64,000 bases of DNA from Brevipalpus yothersi (GCA_003956705.1 QZCP01000767.1:136205-200204); one strand, 5' to 3'. Numbered from the stretch's first letter, positions 13,640 through 25,495 are shown. The notes: a model not told the origin generated them from the letters alone. Made by a program: numbers and translations.

Positions 13640-13740
13640 CAATTGGCTTGAAGGCCTGAAAATCGGCTTCCCGAGAAGCGCGCGCCTTGAGAATGGATCA
13701 CGAGTCAGCGCGTACTCGCGTGCCCATGAGTAAAAATAGC
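13640..13740. promoter_or_regulatory. CpG-dense patch
   Basis: About ten CpG dinucleotides fall within roughly 90 bp (including AGCGCGCGCC and GCGCGTACTCGCGTG), far above the surroundings. It lies upstream of the 13779 GA array and of two ATG frames (13931, short; 13963). A promoter or 5' region is an inference; I see no clear TATA box. Confidence 0.25.
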
Positions 13741-13774
13741 GTTCAGGAGGAGAGAGAAGAATAAGAACCAAGAT

Positions 13775-13778
<4 letters not shown>

Positions 13779-13844
<66 letters not shown>
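13779..13844. repeat. (GA)n microsatellite
   Basis: 66 bp, uninterrupted. Confidence 0.97.
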
Positions 13845-13848
<4 letters not shown>

Positions 13849-14059
13849 ATAAAAACTCGAGATAGTGTCACACAGACCGTATACAAAAAAATTTTTTTTT
13901 CAATTCTCAATAGAAAAACGGTCCATTAAAATGACGGACAACACAGAAGAGACATATACACAATGAATCAAAGCCAAAATTTTGACCCACAGATCCACCG
14001 AGTGAGTGGAGCCGTGACAGGCCATATCGGTGTTTCATTGAGACCAGGTTGTCAGCGTA

Positions 14060-14062
<3 letters not shown>

Positions 14063-14105
<43 letters not shown>
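14063..14105. repeat. (TC)n microsatellite
   Basis: 43 bp. It is followed by TTCTCTCTATTTTGGTCACAG, a textbook-looking 3' splice acceptor ending at about 14128. Confidence 0.96.
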
Positions 14106-14112
<7 letters not shown>

Positions 14113-14159
14113 ATTTTGGTCACAGATTTTTCAATTGCTTCGGTGGTTTTAAAGTGAGA

Positions 14160-15940
14160 TTATTGCCCCGAGTATAGCTCAACTCATGCAACAATATTTG
14201 ACATGGAGGTTCTCTTTCTTTGCCCCCCTCCCCCCAGTAGAACGATAGATTATTGATGATTGTCATTATGTTTACTAGCAACTGTCAAATGATCGATTTC
14301 CGAAATGATGATACTTTTTTTCCAGTGGTGATGAAGAATGATGAAAAAAAGTGAGAGTGTTGATGTGAAGTGATGATTTGAGAATGAAAGGATGAATATG
14401 GTTGATGATTGGTTGTATGCATGAATAATAATAATGTTGATAAAATATTAGGCTCTCTCTCTCTCTTTCTCCGCTTTGAGTCGATTAGGACCATAGAAAA
14501 TTGACTTTTTCCTTTATAGGCTTCCATAAAAAAAAAGCTACAATCCAAAGTGTGTGAGAGAGAGTAAAGTTTTTAACATTTTAAAATGTATTCACTTTGA
14601 AATGCACTTTCAGAAAAGCGCAGCCTCTATGGATGCTGAGCACAAGCAATGAGTTCTCAAACTTTGACTGGCTCACCGAATTTTTATAGATCTGCATGAT
14701 GATGGTGTGTGTGTGTATTTGAACTAAAAGTAAACATGGAATCACTCAGAATTCTGAGTGATATTCGATCAAGGGAGAGAGATAGAGAGAAAGATGATTC
14801 AACATCATCTTCATCTGTGTGTGTAAAGCATCAATTGAATCAAACTCAAATATATACAGTCAACTTTTTGGAGCTCTTAGTAAATAGAAAAGATTCGCTG
14901 ATTCACTTGATTATCATACATAATTTGGAAATCAAAATTCAGTTCGATCGGAATCAGTTATCGGTTCGCTTACTATTCTCATTCCAATGGTAAAGTTATA
15001 CACATCATGAGACTAGAATTCTGAGATTGGCTGAGATGATAAGTTTGGCATCATCATCAACTGTATCAGAGAGAAAGAAGAAAGATGGAAACATTCAGCA
15101 TCAGATGTAAAGAGAGAGAGAGAGCAGAGATGATGTCCAGCTATGGGAACCTTACTGGATACTTGTGACAAGTCTATTGAAAAAAATTTTTCTCCTTCCT
15201 TTCCCCTGAAAACAAAGTCACCATACTAAGGGGCATCAATGTATAGTCATAAATTTTGTAAATCTGGATCCATGTTTGACGCAAATATGGCCATACATTT
15301 AGCTTCAGGGCCATAAGTGATGATCATTTTCTTTCAAAACACATACTCAGACACTTTTCCTAGTGTATTTTGCAATATTGGACCTTCCTCAGTTGGCCAC
15401 TTTAAACTGTCCGAATATGGTTGACAATATTTGACAAAATTGAATCAGTTATTAGGAGGAGGAATTAGATTTTCCAGATACAAAGTACTTGAATGCTCAT
15501 ATTGGAGTCAAAATTTTTTTTTATAGTGAAGCGAATTGTGACGCCAATTGGGTGAATATTTTTACTTTCTCCAATATCTTTGATATTTTTATGTTCACTT
15601 CGAAGAAAAAAGTGTGACATAAAAAAAGCTAGTAGAAGATTCCAAGTGTGTAGGCAAACAAGCATATTTTTCCCTTCTACTCTACACATGTCTATGGGTA
15701 TTCTCTGTATTCCCGGCTGGATACATCAGAACATTGGCCATTACCACTTTACTCATGAGATTTTTTTCTCTCCTTCTTTCGATTTTTTTTCACTCCCACT
15801 TGAAATGACTTCAAAATTTCTTCTATCAGAATCCTATTTGCTGTAGGAAAACTTTCTCTCTTTCTCTTTTTCTTTTCCATTTCGAATATATATTGCATTC
15901 GATTCTATTCTATCGGATGAAAATCCGTTCCTTCTACAAA
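14160..15940. other. Non-coding stretch
   Basis: AT-rich with CAT/ATG triplets, short TG (14706) and GA (15112) tracts and a C run at 14225-14234. Open frames of about 70-90 codons at 14709-14993 and 15580-15846 lack convincing starts or splice sites. Confidence 0.55.
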
Positions 15941-15945
15941 AGTAT

Positions 15946-15990
<45 letters not shown>

Positions 15991-16006
15991 TTCTCTCTCT
16001 TTCTCC
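15946..16006. repeat. (TC)n tract with TTT interruptions
   Basis: 61 bp of CT dinucleotides broken by TTT at three places. It ends in TTTCTCCTCCATAG, an excellent polypyrimidine tract plus AG. Confidence 0.95.
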
Positions 16007-16013
16007 TCCATAG

Positions 16014-16166
16014 TTCACTGGGATTGAGATCGAATTCTTGGAGAGAAAGCCCAGATTTACCGCTACAAAATTTGGGATGATGTCTGAAATATGCTCGAGC
16101 AAAAAGAAAAGTAACGTTATTTTCCTTCCAAGTAGAAAGAAAGAGAGAGAGAGAGAAAAATTGTAA
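16014..16166 (+). CDS. Candidate terminal exon after a (TC)n acceptor
   Basis: I do not recognise this protein. The acceptor AG is at 16012-16013 after about 65 bp of pyrimidines. The phase-0 frame is open for 50 codons to TAA at 16164-16166. It starts FTGIEIEFLERKPRFTATKF, continues GMMSEICSSKKK and ends in a basic KKEREREKL derived partly from GA repeat. A weak donor (GTAACG) at 16111 could end it earlier. The opposite strand is also open, so strand and reality are uncertain. Confidence 0.22.
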   Translation, partial: FTGIEIEFLERKPRFTATKFGMMSEICSSKKKSNVIFLPSRKKEREREKL

Positions 16167-17078
16167 TCTGATCATATAAGAGGAAATAGAATGCTCTCTC
16201 CCTGTTAGAAGAGAAAAAAACTCACAAGATTTGAGATTAGTCAAAAAAAAGGCACGAAACTATGGTTCTAAAAGAGAAAGTGAGAGAGAGAGAGAAAAAA
16301 GAAAGATTGAATTCAAGTATCCAATTATATTTGGTGACATTATTTTTTCACCCAATTTATGAGAGAAGCACACTTTTATTCCATGGCCAATATTTCTTCC
16401 AGATTATGGTTCTTCCATGAAATTGACTGGGCTTGTAGCACTTACACAATCGGAGGAAGAGGAAGAAGAAGAAGAAGATGAGAGAGTGAGTGAGAGATGA
16501 GAAGTAGACGAATGAGACTACCAGAATTGGGCTGCATGATGATTATGAAAATTTTTCAAGCTTTCTCTCATATAGAAACATGAAGAAGAAATTGATCAGG
16601 AAGAGAGAATCGGATTTCTCTCCATTCAAAGTGGTCAAAAAGAGAGAGAAAGATTTATTGCGTTATCATTAATTCATGATTCATATGTATCAGCTAAGAA
16701 TCTGAGAGCCTTGTAGATGGAATAATATGAGTTGAATAAAGTAGAAAGAAAATATGGTTACCATAGAGTACTAGAGTGAGAGAGAGAGACATCAAATGTG
16801 AGAAGTGAGAATCTTGCATCATAACGGTACAAAATTTTTCGTCTTCTTCCGACAACATCTACATCCACTTTGTGTTCGCATCTCATATTGCTGGACAAAA
16901 AAACTCGCTCCCTACACTTGATGAGGATTTTCAATCAAATGCTAAGCAAATAAAAGCTCGAAAACAAGCTGCCTCTGGACACTAACAGCTGAGTGTTGCA
17001 ATTTTATATGTTTTCGAAATCAGTTTCGATCATACTGATTGTTTTCAGCAGTCAATATGAGAGGAAAATAAAGCCCAG

Positions 17079-17194
17079 CAAGCGGTGTAACATGGCCTAA
17101 GCTTCCAAAAGCACAAAGTACAGAAAAACGATCGAAATTCGGTCGATATTTTTAGGGGACACCGAAATTCGGACTCAGCCATGTTGACCGCTTG
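17079..17194. repeat. Imperfect inverted repeat, about 116 bp
   Basis: Left arm CAAGCGGTGTAACATGGC (17079-17096) and right arm GCCATGTTGACCGCTTG (17178-17194) are complementary except at a two- to three-base bulge. The interior carries two copies of CGAAATTCGG (about 17133 and 17162) and a near-palindrome around ATCGAAATTCGGTCGAT. It could be a small non-autonomous transposon relic or a structured RNA. No target-site duplication is obvious. Confidence 0.5.
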
Positions 17195-17579
17195 ATCTTT
17201 GACTATTAACAGTGGCATGTGAGATGGAGAAAATTTTTGGGTCGCTTCGGGATCACTGAACGCGCGAGCCTGACACGATACTAGAGAGAGAGAGAGAGAT
17301 AAAATAGATGCAATGCGCTGGCTCGATTCTGTTTTGCCTTCGGCTCTATTGGATTCTCTCTCTCTCTTCTCTTCTTTTCGCTTTTCCCCCTCTTCATCTA
17401 TTATTCTTCACAGTCCTGTATCTTATGCTCCATTTTATTCTCCAATTCAGTGAATTTTTTTCCATCCATTTATATTCTCTCTCTCTCTAGTTACTCTCTG
17501 TCTCCCTCCATCTCCCTTTTTTGCCGGAGTTTGAGCGGTTCCCTAGTTAATGTCCACATCAAATTTGACTCGCTCGTAT

Positions 17580-17582
<3 letters not shown>

Positions 17583-17629
<47 letters not shown>
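17583..17629. repeat. (TC)n microsatellite
   Basis: 47 bp, followed by about 65 bp of mixed pyrimidines ending TCCCATCTTGTAG at 17698. Confidence 0.96.
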
Positions 17630-17634
<5 letters not shown>

Positions 17635-17698
17635 GTCTCTCTCTTTTTTTGCCTCCTTTCTTTTCATCCTATTTTCCTCTTTACTTCCCATCTTGTAG

Positions 17699-17777
17699 GG
17701 ATGAATAGGGATGAGTTGAAAATGATTGTGAAAGGATGGAAGAAGAGAGAGAAAAGAAAGAGAGAGGAGAGGATTGG
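17699..17777 (+). CDS. Candidate exon, basic/coiled composition
   Basis: It follows one of the best acceptors in the window (long C/T tract, then CATCTTGTAG, AG at 17697-17698). From ATG at 17701 the frame reads MNRDELKMIVKGWKKREKRK and then REERI before a donor-like GTAAAA at 17778. Highly charged with no homology recognised. The downstream exon is not identified. Confidence 0.2.
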
Positions 17778-18739
17778 GTAAAAGCGAAAGCGAATCAGTT
17801 TTTAAATTTTCAATTTGATCCCGCCTCTTTTTTCTTTAAAATTCAAACCTCTACTATCATCATTATTATATTCTTTCTCTTCTATCTTCACTTTTCCCTT
17901 CCGATTCCATGCTCATTGCGTTCTGAGAGAAAATATAGCCTCATGAAGGTATAATCTGAACGATGTCTCTCTCTCTCTCTCTTGCTTCCGTGCAATCATT
18001 ATTTGATGCACCTCGAAAGTGCCAGAAAAATATGAATTTAAAGCGCAAACATACATAAGAACTTTGAAACACACACATAAAAGATATCAAATAGATGTTA
18101 AAAAAGATGTAGAGATGGAAAAATTTTTTTTTGCCGGCAAAAAGAAACTTATATTATTATGATTATTATCATCATCATCACCATAGTCATCATCATCTCC
18201 AGCATCCACACTTACGCACACACACACACAGGCTCAGCATCTCAATACACCTTCGGTGGTCATCAATTCATTCTCGGGAAGAGAGAAAATCTTTTATCCA
18301 TACCTATTCCTCGCTCCTTGCTCATCTCCATGCTCATCATCATTGAAGATCATTTGGATGCTCAGCACACACACACAGCATGATGGAAGAAGAAGAGGAA
18401 CATCTTCAATTCTCATTCGATATACACTCTCTCTCTCACACACATATATGAGTCAAAATAGCGGAAGAAGAAACTTATATTGTAATCAGATTCTTTTGTC
18501 AGCATTATCTGATATATTTTATCTCGATTTCAGCTGTATTGATTCTATCATCATCATTTTGAATGAAGCATTGGATGATGCTCACTTGAAGCGAAAAGAG
18601 AAAAAGAAGAAAAAAAATTGCTTTTTTCTCGCATTTTGTTACCAAAAAAAGTAGAAAAAATTTTTTTTATCCCGTATTTTATCGGGCTTGCGTGTTGAAA
18701 ACCGATTTTCGGCTAGGATTCCAATTCTAGAGCTACCAA

Positions 18740-18870
18740 GAGTGGCCTCTGCAATCGGCACGCGAAAATAATATACACACTTACTGATACACAGAAGCTC
18801 AAGATAACTTACCGAGCCTCTCATCAATTTGCGTAGTATATCATCATCATGAGTCTAAAATGATGCCTTT
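18740..18870 (-). other. Possible 64-nt intron with flanking exon ends
   Basis: On the minus strand a consensus donor (GGCTCG|GTAAGTTATC, exon end at plus 18813) is followed 64 nt later by a GATTGCAG acceptor (AG at plus 18749-18750). One joined frame continues into an open segment (ATLGSSRIGILAENRFSTRK) that ends at about 18640. In that phase the upstream exon has no start or acceptor, so I report splice-like sites rather than a gene. Confidence 0.2.
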
Positions 18871-19304
18871 TCATGGATGACCATTACTCTCACATCACTT
18901 TTTGCCACCGAGAAAAAAAAGATGAAAATTTTCCCCCCTTTCAAAGTATCAAGACCTACACACAGAAACATGTATACATATAGATCGATAATCAGAATTT
19001 TTGTTCTAACTAGGCATGCAATTCAATGTTGAACTGGGGAACACATAAGCTGAAATGTTTGTGTGCGTATGTTTTGTGTGTGCACTTGGATTACTTTCAA
19101 TTTACCAATACCCAAGTGAAACAACTGTAATGTCTAATGAAGCTGAAACAATTGAAATGAAGTTTCAAATCATTTACTGATATCTTCCTTTTCCAAGAAG
19201 TTCTTTTTCGTCTTTCTCTCTCTATTTGCCAGAATTGCCTCAAGCAAAAATTTTTATCTGCGGTTGAGCAATGTCTTGGTGCAGTTTTTATCGCTGATTG
19301 AGGT

Positions 19305-19307
<3 letters not shown>

Positions 19308-19377
<70 letters not shown>
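19308..19377. repeat. (TC)n microsatellite, copy 1
   Basis: 70 bp, at the left side of a duplicated 162-bp unit. Confidence 0.97.
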
Positions 19378-19382
<5 letters not shown>

Positions 19383-19459
19383 CCCAGCTTCAGCATTTCC
19401 AAAAGTTTTTGACAGTATTGAGAAGACACTTGGGTTCATAGATGAGGATAGTCTATTCN

Positions 19460-19544
<85 letters not shown>

Positions 19545-19620
19545 CCCAGCTTCAGCATTTCCAAAAGTTTTTGACAGTATTGAGAAGACACTTGGGTTCA
19601 TAGATGAGGATAGTCTATTC
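19378..19620. repeat. 162-bp direct duplication joined by one N
   Basis: The 81 bases at 19378-19458 recur identically at 19540-19620. The copies are separated by a single N (19459) and a second TC array (19460-19539). A lone N between identical sequences is typical of two contig ends that overlap but were not merged, so this is probably an assembly artefact around a TC array. Confidence 0.85.
19460..19539. repeat. (TC)n microsatellite, copy 2
   Basis: 80 bp, the longest pure TC run in the window, directly after the single N. Confidence 0.97.
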
Positions 19621-19641
19621 TCTTTATTCCTCTCAAAGTGA
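19550..19641 (+). CDS. Candidate exon (also present at 19388-19458)
   Basis: It follows (TC)n TATCTTCCCAG, a near-perfect acceptor. In one phase the frame reads SAFPKVFDSIEKTLGFIDED and then SLFSLFLSK before TGA at 19639-19641. There is no repeat in the peptide and no family recognised. If the duplication is artefactual there is only one exon. A donor-like GTGAAT overlaps the end. Confidence 0.22.
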
Positions 19642-19649
19642 ATAGTATT

Positions 19650-20800
19650 CTTCTAACTTTCACTAATTTTCTGTCAAAAGTCCACTCTGAAGGAAAATCT
19701 CTCAATTTTGCCCTGAAAAACAATGTATCTTTCACATTTACTCTCTTTCTCTTACTAAATTTCATGCTGGGAGGCAAAAATCGATGATCACTATGAGCTT
19801 CACGCTACCATAAGTCTCCAAACTAGTGTCACAAGTGACATATTTTGCCCTCATTTTTGGACATTTTCAAGTGAATTCTGGAGACCAATGAAACAACTTG
19901 TCAGCAGAATAAGAGAGAGAGAGAGAGAGAGAGAAGAATAGGATGAATCGAAGAAATAAAAGAAGTACTCTTGCAGAGAGAATGAAAAATGAGTAGAAAC
20001 AAAAAATAACAGATTCAGAGTGTGGATGAGAATTTTATTTCTCTCCTCCCCAGAAGCTGCAAGATAGATCTACTATCTGACAGTAGGGAGTGAACTGAGA
20101 ATTGGAATTGGAAAAAATTTTCATGAAAAATTTTTTCAAAAATAGTTTAAATTTTTCAGATTATCTTCCGCATTTCAATTCATTGCCTATCGATTGACCT
20201 CGTTTGGATCACACATTCACCATCAATGATTGCATCTTCATTAGCAGCTTTTTGGCTGAAATGATCGGAAAGAAGGACAAGTGTGAACCAAAACATTGAG
20301 CATAGCAGCTGATCTTCCTTCCTCTTTCAACCATACGCATGATAATCACAAGAACAATTGATCAGAAATTCTGATGATAAAAATTGTTTCAAGCTAGGTG
20401 AGTTCCCATTATCTCTCTCTCTCTCTTTTCCTGGCCACTTGTGAGTGATCAAGCAGGCAGAGCAAATTGAAAGAGGGTCGAAATGAATTCAAAGAATGTT
20501 AGATGAGATACTTGGAGCTCAATAGAAGTATTCAGAATACTATTGACAAATCTTCTCAAATCAATAGACAAAAAGGATAGAAAAATATACTCATGGAAGT
20601 TCTTTCCTGCATCTTATAATTTCTATATCATTCAGGCTCATCATCAATTGAATGGGGAAGAAAAAAGTATCTTATTCATAAATTTATCCTGAATCTGTAT
20701 GGACAAGTTTGGTCATCTGTTTCCAATGAGTGGGAGAGAGAGTAAGTGAGTGAAAGTAAGGAATAAAGAATCAAGCACGTAAAGATGAAGAATAAAAAAG
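19650..20800. other. Non-coding stretch
   Basis: AT-rich with a 21-bp GA tract at 19914 and several Ts/As runs. A strong donor-like AGCTAG|GTGAGTTCCC lies at about 20396, preceded by a short open segment. I see no gene. Confidence 0.55.
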
Positions 20801-20806
20801 ATGTGG

Positions 20807-20810
<4 letters not shown>

Positions 20811-20871
<61 letters not shown>
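20811..20871. repeat. (GA)n microsatellite
   Basis: 61 bp, uninterrupted. It is paired in the same orientation with the array at 21009. Confidence 0.97.
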
Positions 20872-20873
<2 letters not shown>

Positions 20874-21006
20874 ACACAGAGAGAATAAGTCTAATGATGA
20901 CCCCTCTTGAGATGATGGCCCGAAGAAATCATCAACTTCAATTCAAACAGAGAGAAAAGAAAAGCATGGAATAGAAGATAGAAGAAGATGGAAGAAGATT
21001 GTGTGC

Positions 21007-21008
<2 letters not shown>

Positions 21009-21080
<72 letters not shown>
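21009..21080. repeat. (GA)n microsatellite
   Basis: 72 bp, uninterrupted. Confidence 0.97.
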
Positions 21081-21083
<3 letters not shown>

Positions 21084-21249
21084 AAATGTTTAAAGAGAAA
21101 AAAAGGAAGCTCAAGAGCTAGAGATAGGGAATGGACAATACGAATGATGATCACCCAATCGGCATTCGATTTGACCATTCTTCCAATACTCGAATGTGAA
21201 ATATTTTTCCTGGCCATGAATGATGTCCAGTCCATTATTCATCCATGAG

Positions 21250-23490
21250 GAAAGAATCATAATTTAGATTCTCTCTCTCACTCATATTTTGCCTCCATCT
21301 CTCTATTCCTATTCCTGTATCTTTTCTTTTTTCCTCTCTCTCTCTCATCCTTCACACTCCTCCAATCGGTCAACCTTCCATGGCTATTTTTCACTCTAAG
21401 GTCAGCAGATTACAATCACTTGAATCCTACATCAGAATGCTGAATTCTTCTCATTATCAGTGGGCATTATTCAGCCTCCATATCGCACACTTTTTGTGTG
21501 TGATGAAATTGAAATTGAGTCTCCACTTTCATTCAAGATTATGGGAGCAAATAATGTAAATAATCGAAAGATTTGAATCAATCTCATCGGCTCAATCAAA
21601 TGTATGATGACATTTATGATGATTTTTCTTTTTTCTCTTTTTCTTTTCTCTCGCCTCACAGCATCATTTTCTCGAAATCATCAGTTGAATTTTTGTCAAA
21701 CCTATCGATGACTGTCACATGAGAATGAAAGAAAATTTTTCTCTCTCTCTCTTCAATCTTTCTTAACGCTTGACTTGGGTGTTCTTATCGGAAAAAATTT
21801 GATTTCAATTGATCTTTAAGATTGTATTGCTTGTCAGAATTTCCAAACCATGAGAGAGCGAGTAAGAGAGAGAGAGAGAAGGATATAAAGAGAGTCAAAA
21901 GGAATCCATGGTAACTTGAAAAATTCTGATTGATCAAAGAATATATATATATATATGTCGGTTCAGCCTTCTCTGGGAAGAAACCGTGGACACGATTGAA
22001 CTTGGACAAGGTATTTATCTCTCTGGACACTCACACACAGGAGAAATGAGTCTTCATGGTTCCATAAACTATAGTTCAAATTGTTGTTGATCTTCTATTC
22101 GGTTGTGAATCGCTTAGGAATCAGTCCAATGTTGGTTAGCATATTGAGATAGATGATCACACACATACACACACATCAAGTGTACCTTGTCCCAGTGTGC
22201 ATGGAAACTGTCAAGTAGTAGGCTTCATTAATCAAATTTCTCAGCTTTCGATTGTTGGCCACCGAAAATGTGCATTCTTGAAATCATTCATCTTCCCGCA
22301 TCATTCTAATTCTCTCACTGTGGCCATACAACACATACACACAGTATCGCCTCTTCCGAAATCATGATATTCATCTCATTGGATGATCATCTTTTATCAT
22401 TCTTCGCTGGTAGTATTCAATTGCCTTTCCGAGGTTTCTCCATCATCTTTTCTCCTCATTTTTCTGGCCATCAAGAATCATAGGAAGTGATTTGAATTGT
22501 TCAACCGCTATACTTACAATTGGATTCATGTATTCTGTTGGAATATTTCCCAAGATACGGCATAATGATGGAGAGAGAGAAAAACAGAAATTTCTGAAGC
22601 TCAAGAATCTGATGATGAAGTTCAAAGCGAAATCAACAATTCTCTCAATTCGATCATTTGGAACATAAAATTCTTTCTCTCTCTCTTCCCATTTTTATTA
22701 CCATCAAAATCTAGTATAAGAGGCTTTTGACTATACACAATTTTTGTGAATCATAAATTATGAATCTTCTACAGCAATTCCATCCTATTAGGAAACAATA
22801 TCTCAGATTTTCTGCTCGTAATCATGATCATTCGCTTACATTTCCAATCGTAATTTGCTTCACTCACATTCTCAATCCTCATACAGAAGATTGTTGGAAT
22901 TGAATTTTCTCTCTTTCACAATTCATTCAATCATGATTCCATTGTTTTCAAATATCAGGAAATTACAATTTCAATTTTTTTTCTTTCCATTTTTTTCTTC
23001 GTTTTCCTTTCCTATTTATTTCTGTCCTCTACTCTGTCCGCCCTGACTGGCTAGCTCGCATGTTCAATTTTTGAAAATTATACGATTTCACCACCCTTTC
23101 AACTTATTACCTCCGATTACAGGCCTCTAGCTTGATGACCATGGAAGGATGGAGAACAATTTTGCCTTGTATTCACAATCAGTTATTGGAAAGGTAGAGA
23201 AAATCACTTTTTTTAACCCTTTCGATTACTCACAGCATCCTTAAGAAGTCAGTTTTTTATACTCATAAAATGCTTAAAAAGCTTTGATGGAACAAAAAAT
23301 TTTGACAATATTAAGTGGCTATTATAGTGATATTTTGATGAATTTTGCAAATTTTTTTTCTCTTTTTCATTCAATCTTATATATACTCTGTCTTTCTCTA
23401 TTCAAATGGACCACAAACGGATGCTTTTGTGGTTTAAACATGAAATTGAGATGATGAATAAAAAGAGAGAGAGGCTGAAAAGATCGTTTT
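21250..23490. other. Mostly non-coding, weak minus-strand exon signals
   Basis: Contains pyrimidine-rich sections at 21260-21360 and 22980-23040, an AT microsatellite at 21943-21956 and CA runs at 22160 and 22330. On the minus strand a segment with ATG near 22568 runs to a consensus donor (GTAAGTATAG, exon end at plus 22518). On the plus strand a segment at about 21967-22010 ends at an AAG|GTATTT donor. Neither has a supported partner. Confidence 0.45.
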
Positions 23491-23496
23491 AAACCA

Positions 23497-23523
23497 TATA
23501 AGAACGAAATCAGCATTCAATCA
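23497..23523 (+). promoter_or_regulatory. Possible TATA box and initiator
   Basis: TATAAG at 23497-23502 is followed 26 bp later by a TCAC initiator-like context (A at 23523), about 46 bp upstream of the ATG at 23569. Spacing fits an animal core promoter; single motifs of this kind are common in AT-rich DNA. Confidence 0.2.
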
Positions 23524-23568
23524 CACTAACTCACTCTGTGGGAAATCGTTTGATCGTTAACACATCAA

Positions 23569-24465
23569 ATGATTCGTTTCACAAGAGCCCATCAACCGAT
23601 ACTTTGTCTGTGAGTATTTTTATGTATAAATTTATATATATATTGAAGATCATAAAGAGCGAGAAAGATAGATAGATAGAGAGAGAGAGCGTATTCCTCG
23701 TTCTTAAATTTTCGTGTTGAATTCCAAATCGGATTGGATCGTTAAAAAAGTATTCTAAACATTTGAGAGAGATTGACTTTGAGACTTATTTCCCCTCAAC
23801 CTTACGGTAGCCTCTTACCCGATGAAAAGACATTCGGTATCAGTGATGCTCATAAGATATATGTGTGCATACATGAGCATGTGAGTATGCTGAAAAGTTT
23901 CAAGATTCACAAAAATCAAGATGCTCAGTAAATAGTAAAGGTTGAGCGGAAAAAGATGGAGAAAGAGAGAGAGAGAGAGGATCCGAACCCAGCTTAATGA
24001 GGGTAAAATGAGGCAAAGAGGATAATGAATTAAGACATACCTTTTCTTTACGTTGTCTTTTTCATTCTTGGTAATGAATTTTATTTCTTTATCTTTATAT
24101 ATATTTTTCTCTCTCTTATGTATGCTTGCTGTTACTCTATTTTGCCTTACTTGACTATGGATTTGGAGGAGAGAGAGAGAAAGATTGCCGAAATGATGAG
24201 GACAAATTCTTTGAAATCTTTTGCTCTCCTTTTCTCGGTGGCTGAATGGATGTGAATTGAGTGAATGATGAGATGAGATGAGGGAGAGAGAGAGAGCTTG
24301 AAATGCTTTGGTGATGATGGTAGAGTGTAGAAGGTGGAAACGTTAAGAAGAGATGAAGATTCAATCGGTAATGGATGAACAAAAAAATGTTGTCCAAACA
24401 GGAGGATGCTCAGTATGGTTTTAAAATGGTTACTGGTAATCAACCGGAGAACATGATGTCTTCAG
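23569..24465 (+). CDS. Candidate three-exon gene start, unknown protein
   Basis: Exon 1 (23569-23609) begins ATG and encodes MIRFTRAHQPILC, ending in phase 2 at donor GTGAGT. Exon 2 (23811-23880) follows an acceptor with a pyrimidine tract (CCCTCAACCTTACGGTAG), continues in phase as LLPDEKTFGISDAHKIYVCI and HEH, and ends at donor GTGAGTATG. Exon 3 (24402-24465) follows CCAAACAG and continues in phase as EDAQYGFKMVTGNQPENMMS, ending at CAG|GTGAGTATAG. Three strong donors in order with agreeing phase are unusual here. No family is recognised and no later exon is assigned. GTGAG is enriched by GA repeats, so chance remains possible. Confidence 0.27.
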
Positions 24466-24479
24466 GTGAGTATAGTGAG

Positions 24480-25418
24480 ATTGAAGAATTTTAAAGGTTC
24501 TCAATGAATATTGAAGTGTACCTGGAATGAGATGAAGAAACGGAGAGAGAAAAGGAAAAATAAATAAAAATGAACATGATGTAATGAGATGATGAAAGAG
24601 AGTGGCCAGAAGAGAGAAAGAGAGAAGGAGAAAGAGAGTTGAAGAGAAAAAGATGAAGATAAGGATGAAAGAAGAAGATTCAACCAAGGAAAGTATAAAA
24701 GTATCAAAAAAGTTTCATGAGCCTATATTTTAACATGATCTGGATCGCCTTTTTCAATTTTATTCTTTTTGAATTTTGATTTAGTTTCTTTTCGAATTCG
24801 ATTTTCTTTTTGCACATCCATTTTATAGCTCAACTTTCGGATGTAAATACACATTATTTTTGGAGCTTAATTTTTTTCGGATAATTTCATTATCATTCGG
24901 AAAGAAAAAAAACATTGCATATTGGTATCTCTATTGCTTTCAACTTGGCTGCTCATATTTTTCCAAATTTTACACATTCTAATGCATAGTTTCAGACATC
25001 CGAAATCATCAAAACGAGAGAGAAAGAGAGAAACATTCGAAAAAAAGGATCATAAATGTATAACAAGTCAGACAAGGAATATCATATTTATCTGGCAAAA
25101 TTTTTCCAATTCTACTATGATACTATGGTACATGTACTTCTGCGGGTACATATAAAATGTTATCAGCACCCAAGCCCAAGTGAAAAGAGGAATGAAAATA
25201 ATTGCTTAATCATGCAAACGATGTGGTCTGGTTTGTATGATAACATATAAAGAAACTTGGTTTCCATCTGTGTCGATGATTGAAAAAGAAAAAGAAGAAG
25301 AAATCGAAATAAAAAGAAGTAAGATATTCACTTTCCAATCTGAAATGGTTACATTTTTCCAATATAATATCGAATAAATGAATCTAAATATTCAGCAGTT
25401 GGATTGATGTATTTGATT

Positions 25419-25420
<2 letters not shown>
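24480..25420. other. Non-coding stretch
   Basis: Purine-rich at 24530-24690 (antisense frames are Ser/Phe/Leu-rich from composition), then AT-rich. Two acceptor-like sites (about 24830 and 24994) could continue the preceding model but lead quickly to stops. Confidence 0.5.

Positions 25421-25423
<3 letters not shown>

Positions 25424-25492
<69 letters not shown>
25424..25492. repeat. (TC)n microsatellite
   Basis: 69 bp, uninterrupted. Confidence 0.97.

Positions 25493-25495
<3 letters not shown>

Noticed and set aside
18131..18654. Overlapping His/Ile-rich frames (71, 74 and 132 codons)
   Set aside because: Translations of CAT/ATC triplets and CA tracts in several frames at once.
23975..23990. 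tRNA B-box-like GGATCCGAACCC (minus-strand GGTTCGGATCC)
   Set aside because: No matching A box or cloverleaf around it, and the adjacent sequence is GA repeat.
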